From: Acanthopleura granulata
Lineage: Eukaryota > Mollusca > Polyplacophora > Chitonida > Chitonidae
DNA: 64,000 bases
NCBI GenBank assembly: GCA_016165875.1
Contig: JABBOT010000036.1
Location: 2,807,819 to 2,871,818, forward strand
Direction: 5' to 3'
The notes under the pieces are model-generated. The model did not search any database, was not told where the DNA came from, and saw only the letters and a program-made list of their open reading frames with translations. The position numbers and the translations under genes were made by a program. This document shows, piece after piece, positions 12,180-25,310 of this stretch. Within the stretch, counting starts at the first letter, position 1, and every line of letters starts with the position of its first letter.

Positions 12180-12390
12180 TAATCTCCGTCACACAATCAA
12201 CCTCACATAATTAACATCACATAATCGCCGTCACATAATCAGGATCACTTTATCATAGTCACATACTAACTCTCACATAATCACCGTCACATAATCAAGG
12301 TCATATTATCAGTGTCACATAATCACGGTCACCTTATCACAGTCACATAACCACCGTCAAATAATCACTCTCACATAATCACAGTATGCT
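12180..12390. repeat. 14-bp minisatellite 'tcacataatcaccg'
   Basis: At least twelve imperfect copies in register. Confidence 0.85.
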
Positions 12391-15300
12391 ATATACCAAG
12401 GAGCAGGTCGTTAACCAGGCTTGTCTCTCCATTCCCAGGACATTCGCCATTTACAGCGTAGCTTTAATGATGAGATGTTATGACAACAGTGTGATGTCCC
12501 TGTTGTAAAGTGAAGTCGTCGCTTTATGGCACGGTAGGGTCAGTCTGCACAATTAAATATGGGTTGGTATATAAAATATTGAAAATTTATGTAAAACAAA
12601 GAAATAAAACTTCCGCAGTATCCTCTCCAGCGATGCTGGGTATTATTTTGGACCACAGAATCGAAATTCGGAGAGTAGATTCTTCTGAACACATAAGCTG
12701 CCATGCTAAGGGATAGGGAATTGACCCTATCATGTCGTTAAACGGTGACGCCATTTTGCCAAGGGACGTCGCTCTGTTGTCATAAAAACGTATGTATTGC
12801 GATGTGCTTGGTATAACCACTCACTGAACTCAGACTTCTCGAAGGTCAAGTGTACAGCATTTACCAGAAACCTTAACCAAGCGTTAAAGGCGATTGGTCA
12901 AGGGTTCTCCCAACAGTCCTCACTGCGCATGATCGCAGTGATGCAAGGTTCTCATTACAAAGTGAGTGGCAAAGGTGTTTTTCATATTTTTAAACGTCCG
13001 TTTGCTCAATGGGAGACCACGACGGGCTACACAAAGTGGTCCTAACTGCGGTAAACACACCGCTTTCTGTTTTGTCTTTACGGTGTGCTATCTAAGTGTC
13101 TATAATCACACATACACCATGAGTGTTAATGAATGTTACAGCTCCAGATTGTTTCAACGTGTTTAGAATTACATGTACACTCCCTGCATGTTATAGCATC
13201 TAGAAAAAAATATATAGGTTACAGCTTGTAGAATTATAAGACCTGCTATATTTAGGTGTTTAAAAGACTTTATGGTGCCGATTTCAGAGAGGTATTTTAT
13301 GGCTTTAGGCAACCTATGTCTTCATCAGGCTGTTGCTGATTAGGCACATAAATCTCCTGTATTTGACTACCCCAAGAAGAATTGTTCCCTGGCGGGTGCC
13401 TTAATGACTGAACGAAACACCAAACTGAGATCCTCAGGCTGAAGAATGGTCATAAAACCGGAAGACAGGTCATGTGTGAACAATAAACCGAAATATCCAA
13501 GGTAGTCCGTTGGCAGAGTTAATCGTTTGACACACTCTCTGGATTTCTGCGCCCACAGCGTCAGGACTGATCAAAGCCTCGCTTTGCTGTTTTCTGATAT
13601 TAAGTGTGTCTTAATCGTATATTGATTTTCTCTTCAGAAAACAAATGGGGAAATGGAGGGCTGTCAAGCCCGAGTAAGTCTTACCTGCCACAACAGATGT
13701 TTCTGCCAAATTTATAACCTTAAGTTTCGATCAAAAACGGACCGAAAACTCCGGTTTTAGACGAGTACTTTGAAGGCCGAGCTGTTGACTCTGGCTAATC
13801 ACATTACGTATAACACTGGCCATGGGGAATGTGGGAAACATCAGTTGTTGTGATTGACTAAAGGTTTGCTTAACTCTTCAGGTGTAAAACATTGGTGTTA
13901 TAAGGAGGCCAGTTACCGAGAAAAACAGGCTACCCGCACAAATGGACATTTTATTGTGAAGTAGGTATACTGACTAGGATTTGTTTTGTAAGGTCCATTT
14001 CTACCTAGCTGAAGCTTGTAGGATGACTGCCAGTTCAACATGAGCCGTAACATGGCAAGAAGTGACCATTCGCCAGGAGAGTTCGAAGGGGGGGGGGGCA
14101 GGGGATCAAGCTCCCCTGCCCTTTCCCCGGCTTCTGGTGACTGGGTGCAACTTGAAGTAACTGCATGGGAACATAAAGTCGGGCGCTGGTTTCAGGCCTT
14201 GCGACTGGCAGCGAAATTGAGTATCTGTCGGTAGGAAGCAACTTCATGTGGTGCGGGTTATTTAAGCGAGCTACCGATCACCGATAGGCCTAACTGCTGA
14301 CTCACCAGTTGTTTGGAGTTGATCATGGTCTACTTTCCTGCCAGTCGAAGCATGTCCAGTTCCGTCCGTCCATTGCAATGGCACCAGTTGGTCACAGTTG
14401 CTCACGGTGGTTGCAAGGTTTGGTCAGATTTTTCAACATAAGCGTTACGCTCAGGTCGCCTTTATCGAGTTGGGCTAAGTTGTTTAGGATCGTATGTCGA
14501 CCTATATGCCTGACTTTAGCGTTGGTTTTCACAAATAACTTGAAGTAAGAAAATACTCAAACTCACATTGACAAGTTTAAAATTTTCATTTTCCGTCAAT
14601 CAGTAAAGCTCTTACCCTAGGTTTTACTGTGACAGAGCGAAAAATAAAATTGAACGCAAAATTTAAAAAAGGAAATTCAAAGTTAGTGCCCCAGGATAAA
14701 AAATCCTGGATGGAAGGACGCCGTATAAAAGTTCGAGAACTAACAAGTTATATTTACAGCCGATCCCCGATGTCATTTAACGGCCCAGAACATTTCATGC
14801 AGGTCCCCGCCCCCAGTGCCCTAGAATGGCTGAGCACTCTATTACGGTAATCCAGGGTGGGCGAGTTCTCTCGGCCTAGGCGACATTGGGCCATCGTCTG
14901 ATGTGATGGGACAGACTTTTGTACCCTAAACACCCAATTTTAATAATCACAGTGTGATTTAAATGCTCTGTGCTCTTTAGATCCCCAGTGTTTCAAGGCG
15001 TCCAAGATTTCATCTACAGCAGTCAGTTCGGGAAGCATTCGTGGCCTCGGCGGTATTCTGAAGGCGTGGGGCTAGCAGGACCTAATCGCCTGAAGTGTTG
15101 GCTTATACATTAATACTCACTTTTAATCTCTTGAAAGCTTATTCACCGTGTCATTTACAAGGTCAATATCCTTTACATCCACACTCTCAATGCCCCTAAA
15201 TATCTGAGAACTTATCTATGTCAATGAAGGGTCGCGGAGCTTCTGTGGCCTAAGCGACCCCTTTACCCTGGCCTAACATCCTTTGATAGACTCTTACTCG

Positions 15301-16080
15301 GCGCCTAGACCTATAATATTTTTAAATGATTAAGAGTTCGTCTACGACATGCTAAATGGGCTGAGGCGTCCGGAGACTGGGTGGCTCCTGGGCCCTCGTT
15401 AAGCGTACTGAGATAGTTGAGCTAACTGCTGGATTGGCGAGTACTCATTGCGTAAACATCCAGAACACATTCTTTATGCACATCTTGAGACATATTCTGA
15501 TTCGACTGTTCAAATGGTGATCATTGAGGTTGTGAGTTCGATCCCCAACGGTTCGTCTGCTACCCAAAATTACAAAGTTTGACAGATGGTCAAACGGTGG
15601 CAATTTTGTCAGGTCTCCTCTATTCATAAACCTGATTGATGTGACGAGGTTTATGGTGCTAAACATCAATCAAATAAATGTATATCTGTTGCAAAAAAAA
15701 AAACTATGTGTACACTATTCTTTCATTTAGCCTGCAAGAAGTCTTAGTTGTCTTATGTTAGCTAAAAGAGGGCTATTTCGATATGGTTGCATTTTCCGTA
15801 TATATTAAAAAAAACAATTTCTTTCAATCTGATAGGATTGGCTTTCAAGTAAAAATAAACAAAGCACCAGAAGTTTGCACAAGGCGGTGGGCATTTTGCC
15901 GTGGCAATATATTAAACCGAATGTGTAACCGCGTACATATTTACCGTAAACAAAGAAATATCGGTCTTTATCATCTTGGTTCGGTCACAAACCGCCTATC
16001 ACCGAGCATTATTCAACACCCAGGCAATCGCCTTTGCCTTTGATGACATTTTCCATACGCAGGCGCATTCCGTGCATTAT
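12391..16080. other. Gene-free stretch
   Basis: Holds the SINE at 15490-15690 and a G run at 14089-14098. Nothing else supportable seen. Confidence 0.35.
15490..15690 (+). mobile_element. Probable tRNA-derived SINE, third type
   Basis: A B-box-like gagttcgatcccc lies at about 15535, and the 3' end is gtgctaaacatcaatcaaataaatg. The A box is weak. Tail and layout match SINEs. Confidence 0.5.
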
Positions 16081-16674
16081 CAGGCTGCTGTTTCAATCCC
16101 TATTTCATACACTGGACTGACGGGATTTTAAAGCTACAGCGGTTTGTAATCGTAGAGCTTTCAGGCCAAGTCAGAAAAGTCCTTTCTGTACGAAGTTTGC
16201 GGTCCAAACAGCTGTCAGCTGTGGTTCTAACCTCTCAGCATGGCCTCACAGCAACATCCCATGTATATGCCACTGAGTAATGGCACGCCAGCCCAAAATT
16301 TGCGAAACTGTCTAGCTTGAGCCGCGGCCATTTTGCGTCAACCACAATTATGGCTGTGGAAGAGTTCTCGACCCTGTAACGGCGCATGCGAAAGAACCAC
16401 ATCATAGCCGGTTAGTTGTAAAATGCCTAGCCATGTTGCAAACTTTGGGCTGGCGTGTCATTGCTGAGTGGAATATACATGGGATGTTGCATGTATGCCG
16501 GCGAGCTGAGAGTTAAGAGCCACACCTGACAACTGTTTGAACCGCCAACGTCGTTCAGAAAGAACTTATCTAACTTAGCATGAAACTGCGTCAGCTCTAC
16601 CATTGCTTGCCGCTGTGCTTATGAATTCCTATCACTCCAGTATGTAAAATAGGGATTGAAATAGCAACCTGAAG
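16078..16674. mobile_element. Foldback (long inverted repeat) element
   Basis: The left arm from 16081 (caggctgctgtttcaatcc) is the imperfect reverse complement of the right arm ending at 16671. The pairing continues inward (gcaacatcccatgtatat with atatacatgggatgttgc; ggcacgccagccc with gggctggcgtgtc) almost to the centre near 16376. No coding capacity; a MITE or foldback transposon is likely. Confidence 0.85.
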
Positions 16675-17099
16675 CTAATCGGCGGCGGGTATTCGCGCAG
16701 TAATGAGAGCTAATTACACGTGTGGTTTATTCCTCCGGCGTCGCTATTTTACTGTGTTTGATATCACGTAATCTGTGCACATAATGGCAGTAAAAGAGTT
16801 CGAGGTTATGGACAAGGGGTGTATTTTCCGACTCAGTAGCTCGCAACAAGAGCTATATGACAACGTAGAATCACCAGCCCTGTCTGTGCCTAGATGCAGG
16901 GGATACCATACGTGCCAGCAATAGCCAGGCCTCGCTGTCAGTGATCCTCGCTTCCACCTGGTAATAGACAATCAACCCGGGAATGAACACTGATGCTGAG
17001 GCTTCAGGGCAACTCTTTTGGCTTTTAGCCTTAGCAAGGGTTCTGTTTTGTTCGTTTATCTGAGTCGAGCTAGGATAGCATCGCTTATCACACGTGGTG

Positions 17100-18190
17100 G
17101 AAGACGACTATCGAGACTGTACCGCGACTGTCAGAGTTGTACGGTGATAATTACATTTTTGTGTACCAGTTCATTTTGGTTGTACGGCGGCGGTCAACAG
17201 AAGTCGACTATCGAGGTAGCAGATTGGCTCACATGGTTGTGCGACAGATATCATGGTTTTATCGCGACTATTATGGCTGTACGACGATTATTATGATTGT
17301 ACCTTGAATGCCATGGTTGAGCAATGATGAGCAATGATGGTTGTACGATGACTAATATTGTTGTCCGCTGAATCTCATGGATGTATCGCGCTTATGCCGT
17401 GCATACGGTTGTACGATAAAAAATATAATTGATAACTGTAAGCGAGTCCCGTGGCTGTACAGCGGTTACCTCGGTTGTGCCGTGAACATCACGGTGGTAC
17501 AGCGACTATCAGGGTTCTGTCGACTCTCATTGTTACTGGTATATGGTATTATAGCTGAAAAATGGTGGCCATCATGGCTGTGCAATGACTATAATTATTG
17601 TACGGGAACACTCGAGGTTTAAAGTCGACTTATAAGGTTGAACGGTGACTATCATGGCCGTATGGTAGTCATCACTTTATTTTTACGACACATATATTTG
17701 TCGTACTGCCGATTACTTTGTGATATTTTTCTTTCGGACTGCGTCCAGTGTGTTGATGGTATCCCTTCTCCCTTAATAACCGAGAGCCATGTAAATGATA
17801 CCCCAATCCCGTCAGCCATCCCGTCAGCCATTGCGGAAATGTTACCTGATGACACAAATTAGCCGAACAAACACTTAGAAAGAAGTGTTTGGTCATTCTA
17901 TAGCCAACTTCTTTCGCATCTATGGAACACGTGTCTTTGTGTTACAACACGGCCATCCTTGGTTGTCCTTTGAGAAAAGTGTAATGTGTGAACATCTCAT
18001 GTCATCTGACCATTCAATTGGTCAATCAATCAATCGTTCTGACACTTCATGGGATTTCACACAAAGGCATTGTTTCCATTGTGCCCGTCGTCTGTATCTA
18101 AGTGTTCAATGAGTCAGAGAGCGTGCAGTGTTATTGCCGTTGTGATATAAGCGAGATATTCTGAACATTGTATCAAAATTAAAATAGAAG
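17100..18190. repeat. Local duplication copy 1: 'ttgtacggtgactatcatgg' minisatellite plus unique segment
   Basis: 17100-17680 is a degenerate 20-24-bp array. 17755-18190 aligns with 23810-24270, sharing gtaaatgatacc, cccgtcagccatt, ttggtcattctata, atgaatcag-like and gcctgtagtgcc-like blocks. Both are diverged; no protein seen. Confidence 0.7.
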
Positions 18191-19139
18191 ACAACAAAAA
18201 ATATAACCAAAGCTATTTCAGAAGAGGGGGCTATACAGCCCTAAACGGCTAAAGGTACTTTTTTAGGACATGCTAGGTAACTCTATAAATCATCTTTTAA
18301 TCTGGAATTCGTACGAGAGCATTGGATACCCAAATTTCGACAAACCTGAAACACGATTTCCCGTCATCCGTGTCCTACGCTTTGCATTATTACAGGGGAG
18401 ACACTCCTTAGTGTGCGAAGTAGGACCTCCTTTATTATTACAATCGAAGGCCACACACTTTGGTGCCCTGGTTGAGGCCTTGAGGAATAACCCCAGACGT
18501 GTTCCACTACCGCTTTTTCGTTGAAAATGGCTTTAAACCAAAAAAGATGATTTAAAGTTACTTCTATATGACCAAGTGGTGAACTAAGTACGGGTGCAGT
18601 CACTGCGGACATAGATGTCTTCCGGCTGGTAGAAATATCTCGCCCTTGACTGGTTAAAATTGAGAGCGTGGCAGCCCTTTCGATTTTCACCACTTGGGTT
18701 TTTTTCCTTACCTCGAAGTGCGATATCTAGGTTATCACACATCACAGATATATACAGTGCCGTTTTTGTAAACCTTAAATGGAATTCTTTATCAATACAA
18801 AGGCCTATGTACATTTGGTCTCTTCAATTAAATTCAATTCTTCTTTCACCGGTGTATTTTACAAATATTACGTGATGAATATAAACAACAGTAGTACATA
18901 AAATAAAGAATGAATGTAAGTTTGTATAGTCCAATATACTGGCAGGATTAAAGCTCAGTGACCTTGTTTTATCCCAGGATAAATATAATTGAAGAACGGC
19001 ACACAAGTAGTATTCAGATGTTATTCTACGGGTGAAAGTACATATGTTCACACGTAATAACATTATATATACATGAAAGGAAAGGGATACATCATACACA
19101 CATAATGACATGAAACAGAAAATGGAACAAGGGAAACAC
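18191..19139. other. Gene-free stretch before the LINE fragment
   Basis: Nothing supportable seen. The right end may include LINE 3' UTR. Confidence 0.3.
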
Positions 19140-20600
19140 ATAGAAATTCTTTTAATCTATGATGAAGAAATGAATTTAAGCGAAGGTGAGAGTTTATTTT
19201 TGGGAACAGGTACGTTGTAAGGTGTGTCTGGCCAAGGTGGTGCGAAAAAAGTTTGGTAGAGATTGTGGAGAACTGATCTTGTGGGATAAAGGTGTATATC
19301 ATTCTGTCTTCTAAATTGACAACGAAAGTTGGCAGGGAATTTGTATGGGTGAAGTGGGTGAATTTATGAGCTTGTAAAACTAGAGAAAAAGTGTTTAGCT
19401 TAAAGATGTCAAGTATTTTAACGTCATAAATATAGGTTCAGTGTGTTGAAGTCTAGGAGACAAAGTTTTCACTCTGATAGCTTATTCTTGGAGAGGATAC
19501 AGGGGCTTAGCATGACTTGGAAATGTATTCCCCTACAAAGGATTTGCATAAGAAGGATAAGGGTAAACAAAACAATAATACAGAATGTATAATGTATTTT
19601 TATTGTCAATATTTTTGATATGATGTATAATTCCAAAATTTCTGGATATGTTTTTACTGATATAATTTATGTGTGATGTCCAGGATACTTTGACATTTAT
19701 AGTAATACCCAGGAATTTATATTCATGGATCATATCGAGTTTTTAGAGAGTTTATGATCAAAGTTGGAACACTGGCGGAAATTTGTCTGCGTGTGGTTTG
19801 ATTATCATATATTTTGTTTTATTTATATTTAATGAGAGACGATTTGCACATAGCCAGTCTTGAACATTACTTCACTCATTTGTCATTTTCTCTACGCTGT
19901 CAGTGATATATTTAGCACTAAGTGATATGCTGGTGTCATCTGCTTTCATTAATACAGATGAGGAAAAGTAATGGGCCAAGAATAGATCCTTGAAGGACAC
20001 TATGTTTGACAGAGGTGGGGCAAGAAAGCACATTGTCGGCAGACCCACTCTGTCTTAGGTGAGGTAAATAACTTTTAAACCAGTCATGCCATAAGTTTCG
20101 GAAGCCATAGTCCTTCAGTTCAAGCAACAGAGTATCCATGTCTACTTTATCAAATACCTTTGAAAGATCTAAAATGTAACGATGCTAAATGTCTTTTCCT
20201 TTCTTGCATGGACTAGGTTTTGATGAAGTAAACAAGCAGCATGTAATGTGGAATAATTTGTTCCAAATCCATACTAGCACAATGATATAATGTTGTGGTT
20301 GTTGAGATGTTCGGTTATTTGCTTCACAGTTAATCTCTCTAATATTTGCCGAAGGATGTGTTAAGCCATGCAGTCCGTCATGAAAATGGGACGATACCAG
20401 GGCAGAGGTTTCTCCATGAGTTTAACAAAAAGAGTATATCGTTGAATAAAATTTGTTCAAAACGTCTAAAGGCTTCGGATGTTAGTCCTGTCTGTTGAAA
20501 GCTTAGCTGGCTTGCTTTTCGATTCAGATAAAGAAAGCGTCGCATCCCGCACGAGTATGTTCGCTGTGATATTTTTTCTTTGACACCAAGGCATTCCAAA
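19140..20600 (-). mobile_element. Decayed non-LTR retrotransposon (LINE) reverse transcriptase, minus strand
   Basis: Minus-strand frames give, in order: PISLLP-like and QYGF-like remnants (about 20400-20250), LDLSK-FDKVD (about 20170), LLLELKDYGFRN...WFKSYL (20139-20060), the motif LQGSILGPLLFLI (about 20000), ADDTSISLSA after a frameshift (about 19940), and KFLGITINVKVSWTSHI (19733-19660). This is the standard order of jockey/CR1-type RT palm, thumb and post-RT blocks. Stops and frameshifts interrupt every part, so it is dead. A 3' portion may continue to about 19140. The clade is inferred from motif style only. Confidence 0.8.
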
Positions 20601-20685
20601 CCCAGGAATTCTTCAGCATGGGAAGTAAACCCGACTCGACAAAGGAATGCAGTTTTTTGGTCATTTGTACCTTAACAAAAGAATG

Positions 20686-20990
20686 AACCGCCCATGTCGT
20701 CTAGTGGTTAGAGCGTCAGCCTCGAGGTCGGTATGGCTAGGTTCAATCCAGGGTGGGGTCATAGGAAAGACTTTACAAATGGTACTTGTTGCTTCCTCGA
20801 TTGGCGCTCAGCCCTGAGGGGTTCGAACAAATAAACAGAACTAGTCGGCCCGGTGTCAGTATAAGATGTCTGGTAGCACCTTGGCAGCATTGACTCGCTC
20901 TGCCACAAGACGACACACTATGTGCACAAACCAGAAGTCCTTCTCGTCGTCATGTGATTGAAACATTGCTAAGTACCACAATCAAAATTT
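20686..20990 (+). mobile_element. tRNA-derived SINE, second family, copy 1
   Basis: A box tcgtctagtggttagagcg (20697) and B box gttcaatcc (20741). The body has aatggtacttgttgcttcctcg, tagtcggcccggtgtcagt, gcattgactcgctctgccac and aagtccttctcgtcgtcat. Closely related to the copy at 22884. It is a repeat, not a functional tRNA: the acceptor stem does not close. Confidence 0.8.
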
Positions 20991-22079
20991 GAGGATTTGC
21001 AGAAATGTGAAGACTATCTCATTATGGAAGGACAGCTTGTAGCTAGAGTGGAGATCTCTCCCCTGTCGCTCAGGGAGATAACCAGCCTGCTTACACTGCT
21101 AGATCCTCTCCGAATTGACGCGATGGCTTCCCCGGTGTGCAGATTGAAGGTGTTGTACAACAGGTGTAGCCGACAACATATGTCAGCTAAATATTCTCTT
21201 TACTAACATAGAACCTATACTGCGATATTTTCTTTAAATATATTGACTAAGATCTCTTCCTGTCAGATCTATAAAAAGGATCTCTGACAAAGGATTGGCG
21301 TTACAAAGTAACAGCATGTATCGAGGGGGAAAGACCGATTCTTAGTCGGACTTTTGGGCATATGGTCGGATGATAAACACATGTAGGTTCTTTTCCCATA
21401 TAGAAATCTTAAAACATATCGACTCCTAACACATGGCTCTTCAAATCTGACTGACAACGTGGGACATGATGTACATGCTTTTGGAAGCTCATGTACATTT
21501 AGATGGGTGAATTTATGTAATATACAGCTTTGCAAAATATAAACAAGTAGAGTTTGTTTCTTGCGTGGGTTAATCACGTTCCCCGTAATTCGCCTTAATG
21601 TTACTGCAAAGTTACATACACAACCAATGACACGCTTCGAATTCTAGAATTGATATAGTAACTGAATTGTTAGATGCGAAAGTTACCTCTGGATCATGGG
21701 GAACAAATAGTTACAAGTCATCAACTATTATAGTGTAGGTGCAGTTCCAATGATCTTAGAAAGTATTTCATTTATTTCAATTTACAAATATTAGAGTGCA
21801 TGAAGCGACGTGATACTTCGGCATAGCTTGCAACTCTCCTTCCAGCTACCAAACACTCACAAATAATTTTTCTTCACGTAATCATACTGTTATTATGATG
21901 GGAATTCCCTCAGCAAACTGCCTTAAAATAGCCAACTCTGTTTCTGACTCTACATTTGTCTTCTAATATAACAAAAAAAATCTGCGTGGCATAACAGAGA
22001 TATTGTATAGTAGTAATATTTCATAGTTTTTCTTTGTTTTTCAGCATGAAAAAAACTGCACCACACTGCTGCATCATGG
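20991..22079. other. Gene-free stretch
   Basis: No coding signal or repeat seen. Confidence 0.3.
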
Positions 22080-22500
22080 TGGGACGGTTTCGCACGCAGT
22101 TACAAGGGTTCCGTTTCCAAAGGCGCAATTCTGCCCATGGTCCACAGATTTAGAGAAGTTTCTAAGCGCAATTTGTATTTTCTCGCTCATCGTAAACTGA
22201 CTTAATTTTACAGACTGTCAAGGACAGAGTATTTTACACCGGCCATACACCAGTGCCTTTTCATAAAGCCACACTATGTTACCTGTCTACATACACGCCA
22301 GTCCTCGGGGTAACGATGTATTACGTGCGTTTCAGAACTCTCCCTCACTAACGGGCATATGTTACCTGCGTGAAACAGTTAACTCACCAAACGTCTGGTT
22401 AGAGAAATGATTTCATCAAGGACTTTTATATCAACTGATTTTTACCACAGATATGTTCATACTAAGTAGTTTTAAATCAGTGTATCCGGACCAGTAACTT
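22080..22500. repeat. Dispersed duplicate block, copy A
   Basis: Aligns in direct orientation with 24900-25310: shared aattctgc.catggtc, gcaatttgt, ggccatacac/tagt, tgatttcatcaagg/tgatgttatcaagg and aactgatttt. Diverged and non-coding. Confidence 0.65.
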
Positions 22501-22650
22501 TTAACTCCTCTCCAAACACATGTACACTCTTTTGGAGGTGACATTTCTAAAGCAGAATTTTGGTGAATGCATACGTAGTAGTAGGATTGTGTATGTCTGT
22601 GGAGTTGACTGGGTGATTTAGATAGTGATCCATTCTCTCTGCAGGCAACT

Positions 22651-22713
22651 GGATCGTGGTCGGTAAGATCTGGATCGTGGTCGGTAAGATCTGGATCGTG
22701 GTCGGTAAGATGA
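22651..22713. repeat. 21-bp perfect tandem triplicate
   Basis: ggatcgtggtcggtaagat(ct) three times without differences, implying recent expansion. Confidence 0.95.
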
Positions 22714-22739
22714 ATGGTGATTGTTATGGTGCTTCGGCG

Positions 22740-24270
22740 ACTTTCATGCTTCTCCTGGAGACGGTCAAATTTTCACGGCCACTACTATCATTGTACAATA
22801 GTTAAGCTGTATGACGATTATCATGGTTTTACGGTGACTATTGTGGCTGTAGGGTGACCGCCATGTTTGTACACTGCCTAAATTAGACCTAACCGTCTTG
22901 CTGGTCTAGTTGTGAGAGCGTCCCCCTATGGGAGATCTAGGTTCAAGCCCAGGTGACGTCATACCAAATACTTTAAAAATGGTACCTGTTGCTACCTCGC
23001 TTGGCCTTCAGCTTAGAGAGGTTAGAGCAAGCAAGCGAACAGGACTGGTCTCCTTGGTGTGACTGGGTGGGGTATCATGTCTGGTGTCTTCGGCATTATG
23101 TTCCAGTGGGGGCAGCACTTTGGTGGCATGGACTCGCCCTGCCACAAGAAGACACATTATATGCACACACCAGAAGGATTCCTCGTCGTCATTTGACTGA
23201 AAAATTGTTAAGTATGACGTTAAACCCCAAGCATGTAATCACTCAAATGGACCTATAGCTGTATAAACATGGCATAACAGTTTCTGTCGTGGTTGTACGG
23301 GTTTTAGCAGAGGCGTGCACAGTCTTTTACTCTTGCGGGGATTATCATGGTTTTGTAGTGACTATCTACATTGGGCGGCAAATGAATTACTTTTTGTCCA
23401 GTTAAAAAAAATGTGAAGTAACATTCTGTACAGGCTTTAACTTCTTTTACATTTATAGCCCCAGACTGAATAACGTACAGGAAATGCATCAAGTGACTTC
23501 TGGATACAGTGACAGGGCGGCCAAAGTTATACGAGTCGTGTGAGTGGAGAGTGTATTTCTTGGCATGGCCTAAGCTCTAGAACCGTCACGCCCATATTTG
23601 TATGGCACTCGAAATCCATAATAGATCGGACGTTCTAAGACGATAACAGAATCAGGCAATAAAAAGTGATGCTTGGGTGATGCATTGTCAGAACAAAAAT
23701 GCTCTAATTTAGAATTACAACGGCATTTTAACTGTGGGTATTTTGTCCCTCTGGTGTTATCTCTAAAAGGTACAAAGTTGGCTTTTGTTAAAACATTTTA
23801 CTGAATGAGTGCCATCCCTTCTCGTTTCAATAACCAAGATCCGTGTAAATGATACCGTCTTCCCGTCAGCCATTGTCCAAGTGTGACGTGATGAAACAGA
23901 TTAGCCGACTAAACACTTCACAGGAAACAAGGAGAGCAGCTTGCCTTCCGGACGACGTCCATTAAACAATTAGCTGAGAAAAATTTAAGTGCTTGGTCAT
24001 TCTATACCCAGCTTCTGTCACGTCTGTGCAGCATATCTCTTTTTGTCGCGATACGCCCACCTTCGGTTGTCCTACCAGAAAGATGCCTGAGCATCCTCGG
24101 TAACATGACCAATCATTTAATCAATGAATCAGCAGATACTTTGTGGGATTAGACACAAAGACTTCTTGTCTATTGTGCCGGTCCTCTGCGCCTGTGAGTG
24201 CTCAGTGATTCCGAGAGCCTGTAGTGCCCTTCTCGTTGCAATGTTGCGCTATTATTCTTTAAAATGGCCA
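22740..24270. repeat. Local duplication copy 2, interrupted by a SINE
   Basis: Same order as 17100-18190: ttgtacggtgac-type array (22780-22880 and 23285-23370), then the unique segment 23810-24270. The SINE at 22884-23252 splits the array. Confidence 0.7.
22884..23252 (+). mobile_element. tRNA-derived SINE, second family, copy 2
   Basis: A box region ggtctagttgtgagagcg and B box gttcaagcc (22941), then aatggtacctgttgctacctcg, tggactcgccctgccacaag and cctcgtcgtcatttgactg, ending near tgacgttaaaccccaagc. Inserted inside one copy of the locally duplicated 17.1/22.7-kb segment, so it arrived after that duplication. Confidence 0.8.
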
Positions 24271-24319
24271 CATACAGAACTTTATCAAAACGAAAAATAC
24301 ATCATGCCATTCTCCTGAA

Positions 24320-24362
24320 GGTGTATTAACACCATTAACACCATTAACACCATCAACACTGC
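24320..24362. repeat. 9-bp microsatellite (accattaac)n
   Basis: Four near-perfect copies. Confidence 0.9.
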
Positions 24363-24489
24363 ATTAAAGAAAATGTGATTTCTGTACAGAAAGTATATCT
24401 GAGAATAAAATGCGTTACCTTCGACACGACGAGGTGGGAAAAATGTACGGAATCCTCTCATGAATCTGTATGTTAAATATGTGAGGTAA

Positions 24490-24556
24490 TACACACCGGT
24501 AATGCCCACCGGTAATACCCCAACGGTAATGCCCCAGCGGTAATACCCACCGGTAT
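24490..24556. repeat. ~13-bp minisatellite 'ccggtaatgccca'
   Basis: Five imperfect copies. Confidence 0.85.
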
Positions 24557-24899
24557 TCCACGTCATGACTCATCACAATTGATCGGAATAATTGTTTAGA
24601 GGACAATGTCCTCGCATCATTTACACACCAGTAGCTGGCGATTTTATAAATAAAAAAAAAGTTTTGAAGGTTTGTGCTATGATGCTTGGCATACCTTATT
24701 TGCTTTTCAATTCTGTAGTGTATAGTCGTTCTGATATGAATTCGTTCTGATATGAATTCTCCAAGGCGAAATCGTTTTTTCTCATTTGTAAAACAACAGG
24801 GAACATCAGCAAAGAAATGCTGTCTTATTCGTTTTTATAAAAACCTGATATGATAAAAGCGTCCAAATTTACTTCGATGAGAATTCCTGTATGTTGTAC

Positions 24900-25310
24900 A
24901 CATTTTAGAAATCCTCAATTGCACAAATTCTGCTCATGGTCAAGTTTCTGTGTGCAATTTGTTTTTGTCGTGCCCATCATAAATTGAGTTATTTCACAGG
25001 CTGTTCAGAGCAGACATAATTTTACTCTAGCCATACATCAGTTCTCCCAGTACAGTCACGCTATGTGGCCTGTCCGCACACACGCCCGTCGTTCTGGTAA
25101 CTCCAGGTCACGTGACTGTTATGACTTTCATCCAGAACGGTCATTGTGAGGACAAGTTAGAACACTCACCTAGTTGACTCAGGTAACTAAATCATGCCAC
25201 CTGTTCAACAAATGATGTTATCAAGGGCTTTAGGGTGTTTACACATCAATTGATTTTATCACAAGTGCGAACAAGCAACTTTAAATCTAACCGTCTGAGA
25301 CAGTAATGTG
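24900..25310. repeat. Dispersed duplicate block, copy B
   Basis: Partner of 22080-22500, about 2.8 kb away, same orientation. Confidence 0.65.

Noticed and set aside
20686..20760. Possible functional tRNA gene
   Set aside because: A and B boxes are present, but the acceptor stem does not pair and the sequence continues into a repeat body found again at 22884, so it is a SINE.
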